Source: an uncultured Phycisphaerales bacterium
GTDB taxonomy: Bacteria > Planctomycetota > Phycisphaerae > Sedimentisphaerales > Anaerobacaceae
DNA: 58,482 nucleotides
NCBI GenBank assembly: GCA_937927975.1
Contig: CALEZT010000022.1
Span: 1-58,482, forward strand
Direction of reading: 5' to 3'
Shown piece after piece: positions 32,392 to 41,469 of this stretch (the stretch's first letter is position 1; every line of letters begins with the position of its first letter). The notes beneath the pieces were generated by a model. The model was given only the letters and a program-made list of their open reading frames with translations, ran no database searches and had not been told where the DNA came from. Made by a program: the position numbers and the translations under genes.

Positions 32392-33501
32392 ATGCTCAGC
32401 TCATTGGCAGTAGCTTTGCTTGTCGGATCATTCACGCTTTCGGCGGTGTTGACGGCCCTCGCGAAACGGCTCACGCCGCGGATCGGGCTGGTCGCCCGCC
32501 CCAAGGCCGACCGCTATCACCGCGCGATCATCCCCCTCGGCGGCGGCATCGCCATCTTCCTCACCCTGGCGATCTTTCTGATCGGCGCAGCGGCGACGGT
32601 GCGGTTCCTCGTGGCCCCCGGCCATCTCGGCTGGCTGGCGGACCGAGCCGGCCTCGACCCGACGGACTTCCTCCGCAGGGCACACGAACTGCTGGTCATC
32701 CTGCTGTGCGCGACGATCCTGTTTGTCATGGGGCTCCGCGACGACAAACGGGCGCTCGGGCCCTTCTTCAAGCTGGCGGTCCAGTTCCTCGTGGCAGGCA
32801 TCGCGGCGTTCTTTGCCGACGTCCGGGTCGAGTTCTTCATCGAGAGCCGGATCGTCACGGCCGCGATGTCAGCCTTCTGGATCGTCGTGATCGTCAACGC
32901 GTTCAACTTCCTGGACAACATGGACGGCGCCTCGGCCGGCATCGCGGTCATCGCGAGTTCCGTCCTGTTGACCGCCGCCGCGTTCAACGGCCAGATCCTC
33001 GTGGGTGGACTGGCCATCGTCTTAATCGGCTCGCTGGGGGGCTTCCTGATATTCAATTTTCCCCCTGCTTCGATCTTCATGGGCGACGCAGGCTCCCTGG
33101 TTGTAGGGTTCTTTGTCGCCCTGCTGACCTTGCGAACCACCTATTACCAGCAGACCGGCAGCGGCTCATGGTATCCCGTCCTGCTGCCTCTGATCGCGAT
33201 GGCGGTCCCCTTGTACGATTTCACGAGCGTCACATTGCTGCGGATCCGCCAGGGCAAGAGCCCGTTCGTCGGCGACACGCAACACTTCTCGCACCGACTC
33301 CGGCGTCGCGGCCTGACCGACCGCCAAACGGCTCTGACCCTCTACCTGGCCACCCTCTGCACCGGCCTGGGAGCGACATTCCTCTACCAGGTCAACCTCG
33401 TCGGCGCGATCCTCATCGTGTTTCAGACCGCCATGATCGTCGCGATCATCGGGATCTTCGAGAGCACCGCACGCAATGGAGACCAGAAGACCGATGCCTG
33501 A
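32392..33501 (+). CDS. MraY/WecA-family undecaprenyl-phosphate sugar-1-P transferase
   Basis: A 369-residue polytopic membrane protein with about 10-11 transmembrane segments. It carries the polyprenyl-phosphate N-acetylhexosamine-1-phosphate transferase motifs: PKADRYHRAIIPLGGGIAIF (substrate/Mg site), GLRDDKRALGPFFKL (DDxxxLGP-like Asp pair), VNAFNFLDNMDGASAG (NxxNxxDGxxG class) and PPASIFMGDAGSLVVGF. It should start lipid-linked glycan synthesis from UDP-HexNAc, WecA/TagO style. ATG 32392 follows AAGGAG by 5 bases. It overlaps the O-antigen ligase gene by 8 bases, supporting a shared surface-polysaccharide role. Confidence 0.88.
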   Translation: MLSSLAVALLVGSFTLSAVLTALAKRLTPRIGLVARPKADRYHRAIIPLGGGIAIFLTLAIFLIGAAATVRFLVAPGHLGWLADRAGLDPTDFLRRAHELLVILLCATILFVMGLRDDKRALGPFFKLAVQFLVAGIAAFFADVRVEFFIESRIVTAAMSAFWIVVIVNAFNFLDNMDGASAGIAVIASSVLLTAAAFNGQILVGGLAIVLIGSLGGFLIFNFPPASIFMGDAGSLVVGFFVALLTLRTTYYQQTGSGSWYPVLLPLIAMAVPLYDFTSVTLLRIRQGKSPFVGDTQHFSHRLRRRGLTDRQTALTLYLATLCTGLGATFLYQVNLVGAILIVFQTAMIVAIIGIFESTARNGDQKTDA

Positions 33502-35797
33502 GAACAAGAGGCCTGGAACGGAAGGCAAGGGACAGAGGGCCGTCTCTTCAGCCGCTTTCGGTCCGCTTATCCCGCTGGGATTGTGCCTGTGCGTTCTGAC
33601 CCTTCGCGTGACTTATACCGAGGCGCCGACCGTCCAAACCCTCACTCTCGCAGGCGGCCTGATCGACACGATCTACAGCCTGACCCTCTCGGGCCTGCTG
33701 ATCTTCGCCTTCGTCGCATGGACCGTCGTTCGGTTCGTCAGGAATCGGCCGGCGTATCGCTTCACCGGCATGGAGATCGGTCTGGGCCTATTCGTCGTCG
33801 CCGCGGTTTTTTCCTCGGTCGCAGCTCCGGACAAACGCGCGGCCATCAATCACGCCACGATCTTGATCGCCCCGGTCTTCGCCGCGATGCTGCTCAGCCA
33901 GATCCTCGACAGCCCCGCCAAGGTGCGGCTGGTCCTCGTCGCGCTCGTGGCCCTGGGCATCGTGTCGGCCTACCAGTGCGCCGAACAGTCCCTCGTGAGC
34001 AACGCCATCACCATCGAGCAGTACGAGAAGGACCCGAACATGCTGCTGACTCCGCTCGGGATCGAACCCGGCACGTTTCAGCACTTTCTGTTCGAACACA
34101 GGATCTACTCTCGCGGCATCCGCGGATTTTTCACAACGAGCAACTCCGCAGCCTCCTTCGCGATCTGCGCGTCTTTCGCGGGCATCGCGTTGCTGGCCGG
34201 CAGAGTCGGCGGCATCCGCAACCGCTCGGAAAGACTTCGCCAAATCGGACCGACCCTGGCGGCGGTGGTTCTGCTCGTCGCAGGACTCCTGTTGACCCAG
34301 AGCAAGGGAGGCATCGCAGCCTTTCTCGCGGGACTTGCGGTCTTTGGACTCCTCATGGCGCTCGACAGGCGACCTTCGATGAACCGTGGACGAGTCCGCC
34401 TCTTCTTGTTCTCCGCGATGCTCTTGTGCGTCGTGGCCGGCGGATGGGCCGCGGTCCACTATGGCCAAACGCACGATCGACTCCCCGGCGGCAACTCCAT
34501 GCTGGTCCGCTGGCAGTACTGGACAGCCTCCACCGAAATGTACGCCGATCACCCGGTCGTGGGCGTCGGGCCGGGCAACTTCTCAGATTACTATCCGCAC
34601 TATAAGGCCGCCTCCGCGCTGGAGTCCGTCGCGGACCCGCACAACTGGCCCTTGAGTCTGATCCTCCAATACGGCCCGCTTGGGCTGATCGGCTTTCTGG
34701 CGATGCTCGGTCCGGTTCTGTGGCGATCCGTCCTTCCCACGCAACAGACGACGCAGAGCGATCAGACTCACGTCTGGACTGTATCCAAGAAGCTCGCCCT
34801 CGCAATGCTCCTGGTTATGGGCTCGTGTCTCCTGCTCATCCGCCCCCTGCTGATCCCCACCTCGGGCGCCGAGGATTTCGACGTGCGCATCTATGAGGCG
34901 ATCACTCTCTTCGTCACTCCCGTGGCGGCGTTCTTGATCGGGTTCCTGCTGGTTGCCGCGCCCTTCGAGACGCGAGAGTCGCCATCAAGGCTCGCCCAGT
35001 CGGCTCTCTCGGCGTCGCTCATCGCGGCGGTTCTGGCCGTTCTTCTGCACAACCTGATCGACTTCGCGATCTTCGAGCCGGCCGTCTGGACGGCCTTCTG
35101 GATGTTGCTGGCCTGCCTGGCGGCCCTTCGACTCCACGGAAGACCGCCCGTCCAGACGGTCGCGCCTCGGTCGTCGAAGCGGAGACAACTGGCCGCAGTC
35201 GCCGGCGTGGCATCGCTTGTGGCCTACGCCTGCTGGGTTTGGACGCCCGCCTATCGCACGACGGCAGGGATCGCCAAGTCCCAGCGAGCGATGTCCGCGG
35301 GGCGCGTCGATCTGGCCCATGCGGCGCTTGACGAGGCCGCGCGAGGCGATCGGCTCTCGCCCATCGCGCCCAATTTCAACGGCCGGCTGTACCTCCAGCG
35401 AGCCTCGCGAACTCCCGGCGAATCTGCGGCCCTGCTAGAACACGCGGCCCGCTGCTTCCACGAGGCCGTGGAGCGAAGTCCCGCAGACTACAAGAACTAC
35501 GAGAAACTGGGGATGGTCTACCGCCAGGCGGGCAAACGCCAGGAGGCCTACGACTGGTATCTGAAGGCCGCCAGGCTCTATCCCGGCAACGAGCGGCTCT
35601 GGTTCGAACTGGGGCAACTCGCCGAGCAGATGAAACAGCCCCAAATCGCCCTCGGTCACTACCGAAAGGCCGTCGAGATCGAAGACCAGTACCGACGGCA
35701 ATTCCGCACGATGTACCCCGATCGCAAATCGATCGTCAGCCGGCTCGGCGAAAACGAGTATCGTCTCGCGCAGGAGCGAATCGCCGTCCTCCAATAG
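33494..35797 (+). CDS. O-antigen ligase-family protein with C-terminal TPRs
   Basis: A 767-residue membrane protein. Twelve or so hydrophobic segments occupy residues ~20-540. A Wzy_C/O-antigen-ligase segment shows LLLTQSKGGIAAFLAGLAVF, the periplasmic loop RWQYWTASTEMYADHPVVGV with GPGNFSDYYPHYK, and DPHNWPLSLILQYGPLGLIG. The C-terminal ~180 residues are soluble TPR-like helices (GMVYRQAGKRQEAYDWYLKA, LAEQMKQPQIALGHYRKAV). It likely joins glycan to a lipid or protein acceptor, or polymerises it. It overlaps the upstream WecA-like gene by 8 bases. ATG 33494 has GGAGA about 10 bases upstream. Confidence 0.82.
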   Translation: MPENKRPGTEGKGQRAVSSAAFGPLIPLGLCLCVLTLRVTYTEAPTVQTLTLAGGLIDTIYSLTLSGLLIFAFVAWTVVRFVRNRPAYRFTGMEIGLGLFVVAAVFSSVAAPDKRAAINHATILIAPVFAAMLLSQILDSPAKVRLVLVALVALGIVSAYQCAEQSLVSNAITIEQYEKDPNMLLTPLGIEPGTFQHFLFEHRIYSRGIRGFFTTSNSAASFAICASFAGIALLAGRVGGIRNRSERLRQIGPTLAAVVLLVAGLLLTQSKGGIAAFLAGLAVFGLLMALDRRPSMNRGRVRLFLFSAMLLCVVAGGWAAVHYGQTHDRLPGGNSMLVRWQYWTASTEMYADHPVVGVGPGNFSDYYPHYKAASALESVADPHNWPLSLILQYGPLGLIGFLAMLGPVLWRSVLPTQQTTQSDQTHVWTVSKKLALAMLLVMGSCLLLIRPLLIPTSGAEDFDVRIYEAITLFVTPVAAFLIGFLLVAAPFETRESPSRLAQSALSASLIAAVLAVLLHNLIDFAIFEPAVWTAFWMLLACLAALRLHGRPPVQTVAPRSSKRRQLAAVAGVASLVAYACWVWTPAYRTTAGIAKSQRAMSAGRVDLAHAALDEAARGDRLSPIAPNFNGRLYLQRASRTPGESAALLEHAARCFHEAVERSPADYKNYEKLGMVYRQAGKRQEAYDWYLKAARLYPGNERLWFELGQLAEQMKQPQIALGHYRKAVEIEDQYRRQFRTMYPDRKSIVSRLGENEYRLAQERIAVLQ

Positions 35798-36077
35798 AGG
35801 AGCGACGGCGTTCACCACAGAGGCACGGAGCCCACAGAGATTGGGCGATGGTAGAAGCGTAGATGCGTGGATGCGTTCCGGAAAAAGCGTCCGGGCTCTT
35901 TCAGCCTCCTCCCACGCTCCCACGCGGCGTCCCGCCGCACCAAGAACAGCCGATCGAAACCGGTGCTCTGGGCACAAAACAATTCTCACACGCCGGAAAA
36001 AGGGACCTGACACCGTCCCATTCCCCCCCCCATTCCCGAAGGAGCGGCGAGGGCGACACAGAAGCACTGCGAGGCCG
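35798..36077. repeat. intergenic region of mixed repeat fragments
   Basis: The 280-base gap between convergent genes holds no credible gene. In order it contains an ACCACAGAGGCACGGAGCCC segment (35815-35834), GAAGCGTAGATGCGTGG (35854-35870, an exact inverted copy of 29410-29426), GGAAAAAGGGACCTGACACC (35994-36013), and a run of nine C (36023-36031). All are of the short-repeat style seen in planctomycete spacers. No terminator was found. Confidence 0.55.
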
Positions 36078-36087
36078 TCAGTGCTTC
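36061..36087. repeat. hairpin across the ATPase stop codon
   Basis: GAAGCACTG (36061-36069), nine bases, CAGTGCTTC (36079-36087) form a perfect 9-bp stem straddling the TGA stop (36078-36080) of the giant ATPase. No U-tract follows on the minus strand, so a terminator role is doubtful. Confidence 0.4.
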
Positions 36088-39000
36088 CTCTTCGGCGGCA
36101 ACTTCTTCTGCGGTGAGTCCGGACTCGAAGGACCGCCCGGCCGCTCGGCTTTGCGGCTCTCAAGCACGTCGAGCAGGCGAGTGTAGCCCCGGACCATGGC
36201 GCCGAACCGTTCCATCAACTGATCGATCACACGGTCCCTCTCGACCTTGTCCCCGTGCGTCATCGGCAGTAGCCAGGTCTCCATCGCGCGAAACTGCTCT
36301 TCCAGCACGGACACCAGCATCTGCGAATCTCGCGAGGTCTTCTCGGCCTGCGCCAAGTCGGGCTCGCCGGCCCGCTGGTTCCGCAATTCCGAGATGAGAT
36401 GATCCATCTTGGCAAGGATGTCCTGGGCCGCGGCTTTGAAGCCGTCTTCTTCGGAGACGCCGTTGCCCTGAGAAGGCTGCCGGAGACTGGTGACGCCGTC
36501 GGCGAGGACCTCTTTGATCGAGTCCAGCCCGGCGCTGAAGGCACTCATCTGCCGGACGATCTTGTCGACCTTGTCGTCGCTGTCGCCGCCGAGCAGGAGG
36601 TTGCGGCCGAAGGTCTTCTTGATCTGGCCCCAGCGCGTCGTCTGCTCTTCGTCAAGCCGGCCGGTCAGTTCGCGGAACTTCAGCAGATTCGCCTCGGCGC
36701 CCGTGGTGAGCATCTGCGCGTCCTGCTCGTACGTAGAGTAGATCAGCGTCCAAAGCTCGGCGTCGTTCATCACCGGAAGCACCCGTCCGGCGATGCGGTT
36801 CATGTTGCGGTACGACCCCTGGAGCAGGAAGGGAGGCTCCGTCCGGTACTCATCCGCCTGGCCCGCCGAGCGGATGTACTCGCGGTTGACCTTGAGCACG
36901 ACGTCGCGGACCACCAGGAGCTTCTTCATCGTCGAGACGTACTCCTGAACTTCCTCGGCGGTGTAGTTGCCCTCGAAGTCGAGCCCCTCCCGCTGACCCG
37001 TCTCGGCAATCTTAAGAATCGTGTACGCGTCGCGATGGCTCCGGCGGGTCAGCTTCTCCAGCACGGGATTGGAGGTCAGGCAGTTCTCGACGTAGCTCAG
37101 CACGAACTGGTCGTAGTTGTCGCCCACGATGTCGCCGATGTTGTAGGTGTCGGCGCGGTTGGCGAGCATGTCGGGGATGCGGAAGCGTTTGCCGCTCTCG
37201 GTGTAGGGATTGCCCGCCATGACGACGCAGGCGCGCTTGCCCCGCAGGTCGTATGTGCGGGCGCGGCCCTTGTAGACGCCCTCGATCCGACGCTGCGCGT
37301 CGCAGAGCGAGATGAACTTCTGGAGAAACTCGGGATTGGTGTGCTGGATGTCGTCGACGTAGATCATTACGTTGTCGCCCATCTCGAGGGCGAGGTTGAG
37401 CTTCGCCAGTTCCTCGCGTGCGGCGGCATTGGGCGCTTCGGCCGGGTCCAGCGACACGACTCGGCTGCCCACCGCGGGGCCGTTGATCTTCACGAACGTC
37501 AGGCCGAGCCGATTGGCGACGTATTCCAGCAGCGTCGTCTTGCCATAGCCCGGCGGTGAGATCAGCAGCAGCATGCCCTGGCGGTCGGTGCGTTTCTCCT
37601 GGCCCGCGGCGCCGATCTGCTTGGCGAGGTTGTCGCCGATCAAGGGCAGGTAGATCTTGTCGATGAGCGTGTTCCGCACGAAGGTCGTAAGCACATGGGC
37701 TTGGAACTCATCGAGGTGCAGTTCCCTGCTGTACCGCTCGACAGCCGCGTTCCGGCACTTCTGGAATTGAACGAACCGCGGCGCGACCTGACTCTCGTGC
37801 CGTAGCAGGCGAGACATGAGGTGGCAGTAATTCAGGCGATAGACGCCCTGCTCGATCCGTGGATGCGAGCCGACCATTCCTGGAATCTCTCGCTCAACGC
37901 CGGCCGGAACCACCGTCCACTTCACACCCAATCCCGGCAGGAGCAACGCCGCGATCTCCTCGGCGTACTCGCATCGGTCGTGCTTGCCGCAATCCACGAG
38001 ATATGAGCGGGCCCAGTCCGCCAGCAGCCGGAAGTTACCGACCGGGTCCTGCGCCAGGGCCTGCATGGATCGCTTGAGATTCTCGGCAAACCCCTGCAAA
38101 GCCAGGTATTTCTCCATTTCGGTCTTCAGGTCGTGGGCGGTCTGGCTGGCTGCGAACCCATCCCCGCCCCCCAGTTCATGGAAGAGATACTCCGCAGCCT
38201 CCTGCGTAGGGGGTGCCGTACACACTGTCTTCCCGACCTGCTCGACGAATCGGTCGAGGTGCATTCTGAGTTCAGCCACATAGCCGTCCTGCGCAGGACT
38301 GGGGCCGAACATCGCGCGCACATGTCCCATGCCTGCGATTCGGGCTTTGAGAGTCTCTTTCTCCTCCCGCGGAATGCCCCCGGCGTGCCAGAAGAGAGCC
38401 GCCAGAGCCCTTGCCTGCGTGCCGTAGCGGAGCAGACCCGCCGTCGATCGGATCTCCAGCAACGCCCTGAGAATCAGCGCGGCGTCATGATCGTGCACGC
38501 CCTTGATGTAACCCTCGTCGTAGCGAGGTCCCATGAACGCCTGGACGCGAGGCAAGAGCGATTCAGTCGGCGACGCCAGGACTTCGTCCGTCTGGGCCGC
38601 GGGGCCGGCCAGCAACTCCCGGAGCATCTTGAACGCCAGGTATTCCGCCCGGTACACGTCAGGCGTCTCGGAGACCACGGTCAGGTCCCAGACGTCTTGG
38701 GTCTGGCCCAGCAACTCGTCCTCGATCGGCTCAAAGAACCCGGTGCCGGTCAGGTGGAAACACAGACGACCCTCCTTCTGTACGACGGTCCCTTCCAGCG
38801 GCTGGCGGTTCACCGCAAAGCGGTGGGTGCCAAGACGAATGAGGGTGTCGTCCTCTTCGTAGAGGGCCTGCTTGTCCTTGAGTTGGCGAATCGTGTCCTG
38901 GTGGATGGTCTTCAGCCGGTTGGCGATGTCCTCGGCCTTGACCGCGTCGCCCAGCGCCTTCAACTGCTCGATCGTCTCGCGGACGCGGTCGATCATCAGA

Positions 39001-41441
39001 TCCGAGGCGAAATAGCCGTTGATCTGGTCGATCTCGGTCAGATTTCGCGCGCGGTTCGTGACGCCCTTGAGAATCCGCTCGGCCGAGGCCATCAGCGCCG
39101 ACGCCCGCTGGTTTCGTTCGGCGATCAGGCGGACCTTGCGGGACTCGAACGCGTCGCACAGCTCCTCGCGTTTCTCCGTGAGCTGGACGAGGAACTCCTC
39201 GAAATCCGCGAACCGCCCTTCCAGCGTTTCGAGCTGGACCATCGCCTTGGTGAGATATTCCTGGCACTTCTCCGGCGTGTCGCACACGTCGAGGTAGCCG
39301 ATCACCGACTGATCGATCAGCTTGAGTTGCGAGACGAACTCCGCCTGCCCCTCGACCCGACCCAACTCCTTGAGCTTGTTGGCCAGGGACGATTTCACCT
39401 GGTTGACCTGCGAGTACACCAGCGAGATGTGATCGATCACCGCGATGGTCTGCGTCGCGTCCTCTATCTTGAGATTGCTGACCACGTCGGTGAGCATCTC
39501 CAGGCCCGCCGCGGTCAGGCTCACCTCCTGCTGAAGCTGCTTCGCATCCGCCACTTTGCCCAGGCTCGGCACCTTCTGCCTGTGCTCTTCCGTGGTTTTT
39601 CGATAGGGGTCCAGCGATTCGGGCTTGAGCAGGAACTGCACGCATAGGCGCGACAGTGTCTCGGTGTGTCCGGCGACCTCGTTCTCCAGCGACGTCACCG
39701 TCTCGACGTCCGCGTAGCGAAGGTCCCGCAGCGAAATCACCGTGCCGCGGAGCGAGCGGAGGTTCGTCAGGAACTCGACGAATTCACCGATCTCGTCGAT
39801 GTGGTCATAATCCAGGGCGTCGATCACCTCGCAGACGACTTGGGCGGTTTTCTCAATCTGGGCCTGCGTGTTGGCCTTGGTGCGAACGACCTTCTCGTAT
39901 TCATCGACCGCGGCCTGGGCCGCCTGGCGGATGCCGGCGAGAGGTTCGTCCAGGCGGCAGGTCTCGGGCGACGCGATCCAGAAGTAGGCGTCCTGGATCT
40001 CTTCGGCCTTGCGGGCGATGTCGAGGTAGAGGTTCACATAGGATTCTTCCCGGCCGGTCAGCGCCAGGATCTCCGTGCACTCGGCCATGCAGCGGACGAT
40101 GTCGCGGTTGCCGATCTTGTAGAGTTCCGTCTGCTGTTTGACGGGAACCTGGAAGTCCGCCCCGTAGAACGGCGTCTGCCAGACCTGGACGACGTGATGT
40201 CTCTTGGCCTCCTCCTCGGCGCGGAAGTGGACGAGCATGCCGTCCTGAAAGAGCGAATGGCCGCTGCACACGATGGGCGTGCCGACCTTCTGCTCGATGA
40301 TGTTGTACGAGAGCAGCACGTATACGCCGGCCTCGCGATTGTGAAAGACGTACAGGTAGTCCTCGCCGTTCGGGGAATCCACGCGCTTCTCGAACACCAT
40401 GTTGTCGCTTTGGATCTCGAACTGCTTGAGCTCGCCTGTCTGGAGGTAGTACCCGCGGGAAAAGATCAGGCCGTGATCTTCCGGCAGGAGAAGGCAGGCC
40501 CGCTCGATGGCGTCCAGGCGAATGGCCCGGCGGACCTTTTCGTTGTAGAGAAAGTACCGGAACCGCTTCTCCTCATACGGGCGGACCTTCAGCACGATCA
40601 CGTTGCCAACGATGGCATAGTACACCTCGGCGTCGCTGAGGGTCTGATCGGGATTGTCCACGGGCTCGGCGTAGATGCCCTTGCCGGTCTCGGTGTTGTT
40701 CTCGATCTTGATCGTCAGGTCACCGCCGACCGTCTCGACGAAGACCCGGTCTTCGATCGAGATATGGGGGTTCTTTCCCTGGCGGATCATGTCCTGTGTC
40801 GTTCGCTTCCACTCGAACCCGTGCTGCGACGGAAACACGCATTCGTGCTCGCTGCGACCGTCCACGTACTGAAGCGCGTTGCCCTGGATGAGCCACTTAA
40901 ACGCCTTGACGTCCGTGACCTCATGCCCCACGCGGAACACCATGTACAGGTGGTGCCCGATGACGGAGAACTTGGCGAAAACGGTCTTGCGATAGTATTT
41001 GTAGAGATTCTTGAAATCGGTCTCGAACTGCGGATTGCGGATCGCGTCGAGCGGGCAGGGCGAGAACGAACCGCCCTTCCACTGGTAGATCGCGAACACG
41101 TCTTCGAGCGAGGTCTCCGCCCTCAGGCCGACGAAGACGTTGTAGCCGAAGACAAAGCGGTCGCCGACCGTCACCATGTCCCGCGGCACACACTTGTTGG
41201 CGGTGGAGATCCGCTGGCTGGAGAGCAGACGCGTATCGACGCCGCCGAAGACCTCCTTGCGGGCCTTGTTCAGCTTGTCGAGCCGGCCTCGAAGCTCCTT
41301 GCAGTGACTGGCGAGCCGCCCGCGCAGGATCTCGTACGTGCCGTTCTGAATCTGGCCCGGGTCCTTCGGTTTGGCGGCGTTTGCGTCTGCGACTGGAGAC
41401 GCGCCGCTGCCGGCGTTCTTATCCGTGGCGTTGGTTTCCAT
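36078..41441 (-). CDS. giant AAA+ 'DNA repair ATPase' (DUF3686 type)
   Basis: A 1787-residue protein. The N-terminal half (from about residue 40) has a beta-rich region (VTVGDRFVFGYNVFVGL, FAIYQWKGGSFSPCPLD) followed by long helical, coiled-coil-prone stretches (residues ~480-870). A DUF3686-like middle (RLGTHRFAVNRQPLEGTVV, FHLTGTGFFEPIEDEL) precedes one AAA+ ATPase domain near residues 1290-1450: Walker A ISPPGYGKTTLLEYVA, Walker B DNVMIYVDDIQHT, sensor ACVVMAGNPYTESGKR. The tail is basic. The family is usually labelled 'ATPase involved in DNA repair' with no firm function known to me. It follows the flotillin gene by 28 bases in the same operon, suggesting a membrane-associated remodelling machine. 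Confidence 0.8.
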   Translation of the reverse strand: METNATDKNAGSGASPVADANAAKPKDPGQIQNGTYEILRGRLASHCKELRGRLDKLNKARKEVFGGVDTRLLSSQRISTANKCVPRDMVTVGDRFVFGYNVFVGLRAETSLEDVFAIYQWKGGSFSPCPLDAIRNPQFETDFKNLYKYYRKTVFAKFSVIGHHLYMVFRVGHEVTDVKAFKWLIQGNALQYVDGRSEHECVFPSQHGFEWKRTTQDMIRQGKNPHISIEDRVFVETVGGDLTIKIENNTETGKGIYAEPVDNPDQTLSDAEVYYAIVGNVIVLKVRPYEEKRFRYFLYNEKVRRAIRLDAIERACLLLPEDHGLIFSRGYYLQTGELKQFEIQSDNMVFEKRVDSPNGEDYLYVFHNREAGVYVLLSYNIIEQKVGTPIVCSGHSLFQDGMLVHFRAEEEAKRHHVVQVWQTPFYGADFQVPVKQQTELYKIGNRDIVRCMAECTEILALTGREESYVNLYLDIARKAEEIQDAYFWIASPETCRLDEPLAGIRQAAQAAVDEYEKVVRTKANTQAQIEKTAQVVCEVIDALDYDHIDEIGEFVEFLTNLRSLRGTVISLRDLRYADVETVTSLENEVAGHTETLSRLCVQFLLKPESLDPYRKTTEEHRQKVPSLGKVADAKQLQQEVSLTAAGLEMLTDVVSNLKIEDATQTIAVIDHISLVYSQVNQVKSSLANKLKELGRVEGQAEFVSQLKLIDQSVIGYLDVCDTPEKCQEYLTKAMVQLETLEGRFADFEEFLVQLTEKREELCDAFESRKVRLIAERNQRASALMASAERILKGVTNRARNLTEIDQINGYFASDLMIDRVRETIEQLKALGDAVKAEDIANRLKTIHQDTIRQLKDKQALYEEDDTLIRLGTHRFAVNRQPLEGTVVQKEGRLCFHLTGTGFFEPIEDELLGQTQDVWDLTVVSETPDVYRAEYLAFKMLRELLAGPAAQTDEVLASPTESLLPRVQAFMGPRYDEGYIKGVHDHDAALILRALLEIRSTAGLLRYGTQARALAALFWHAGGIPREEKETLKARIAGMGHVRAMFGPSPAQDGYVAELRMHLDRFVEQVGKTVCTAPPTQEAAEYLFHELGGGDGFAASQTAHDLKTEMEKYLALQGFAENLKRSMQALAQDPVGNFRLLADWARSYLVDCGKHDRCEYAEEIAALLLPGLGVKWTVVPAGVEREIPGMVGSHPRIEQGVYRLNYCHLMSRLLRHESQVAPRFVQFQKCRNAAVERYSRELHLDEFQAHVLTTFVRNTLIDKIYLPLIGDNLAKQIGAAGQEKRTDRQGMLLLISPPGYGKTTLLEYVANRLGLTFVKINGPAVGSRVVSLDPAEAPNAAAREELAKLNLALEMGDNVMIYVDDIQHTNPEFLQKFISLCDAQRRIEGVYKGRARTYDLRGKRACVVMAGNPYTESGKRFRIPDMLANRADTYNIGDIVGDNYDQFVLSYVENCLTSNPVLEKLTRRSHRDAYTILKIAETGQREGLDFEGNYTAEEVQEYVSTMKKLLVVRDVVLKVNREYIRSAGQADEYRTEPPFLLQGSYRNMNRIAGRVLPVMNDAELWTLIYSTYEQDAQMLTTGAEANLLKFRELTGRLDEEQTTRWGQIKKTFGRNLLLGGDSDDKVDKIVRQMSAFSAGLDSIKEVLADGVTSLRQPSQGNGVSEEDGFKAAAQDILAKMDHLISELRNQRAGEPDLAQAEKTSRDSQMLVSVLEEQFRAMETWLLPMTHGDKVERDRVIDQLMERFGAMVRGYTRLLDVLESRKAERPGGPSSPDSPQKKLPPKRKH

Positions 41442-41469
41442 CCTTCAAGCCCTCTGCAACGTCACCGGC

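Noticed and set aside
36023..36031. C9 homopolymer as a phase-variable tract
   Set aside because: Lies between convergent gene ends with no start codon or promoter that its length could control; may also be length-uncertain in the assembly.
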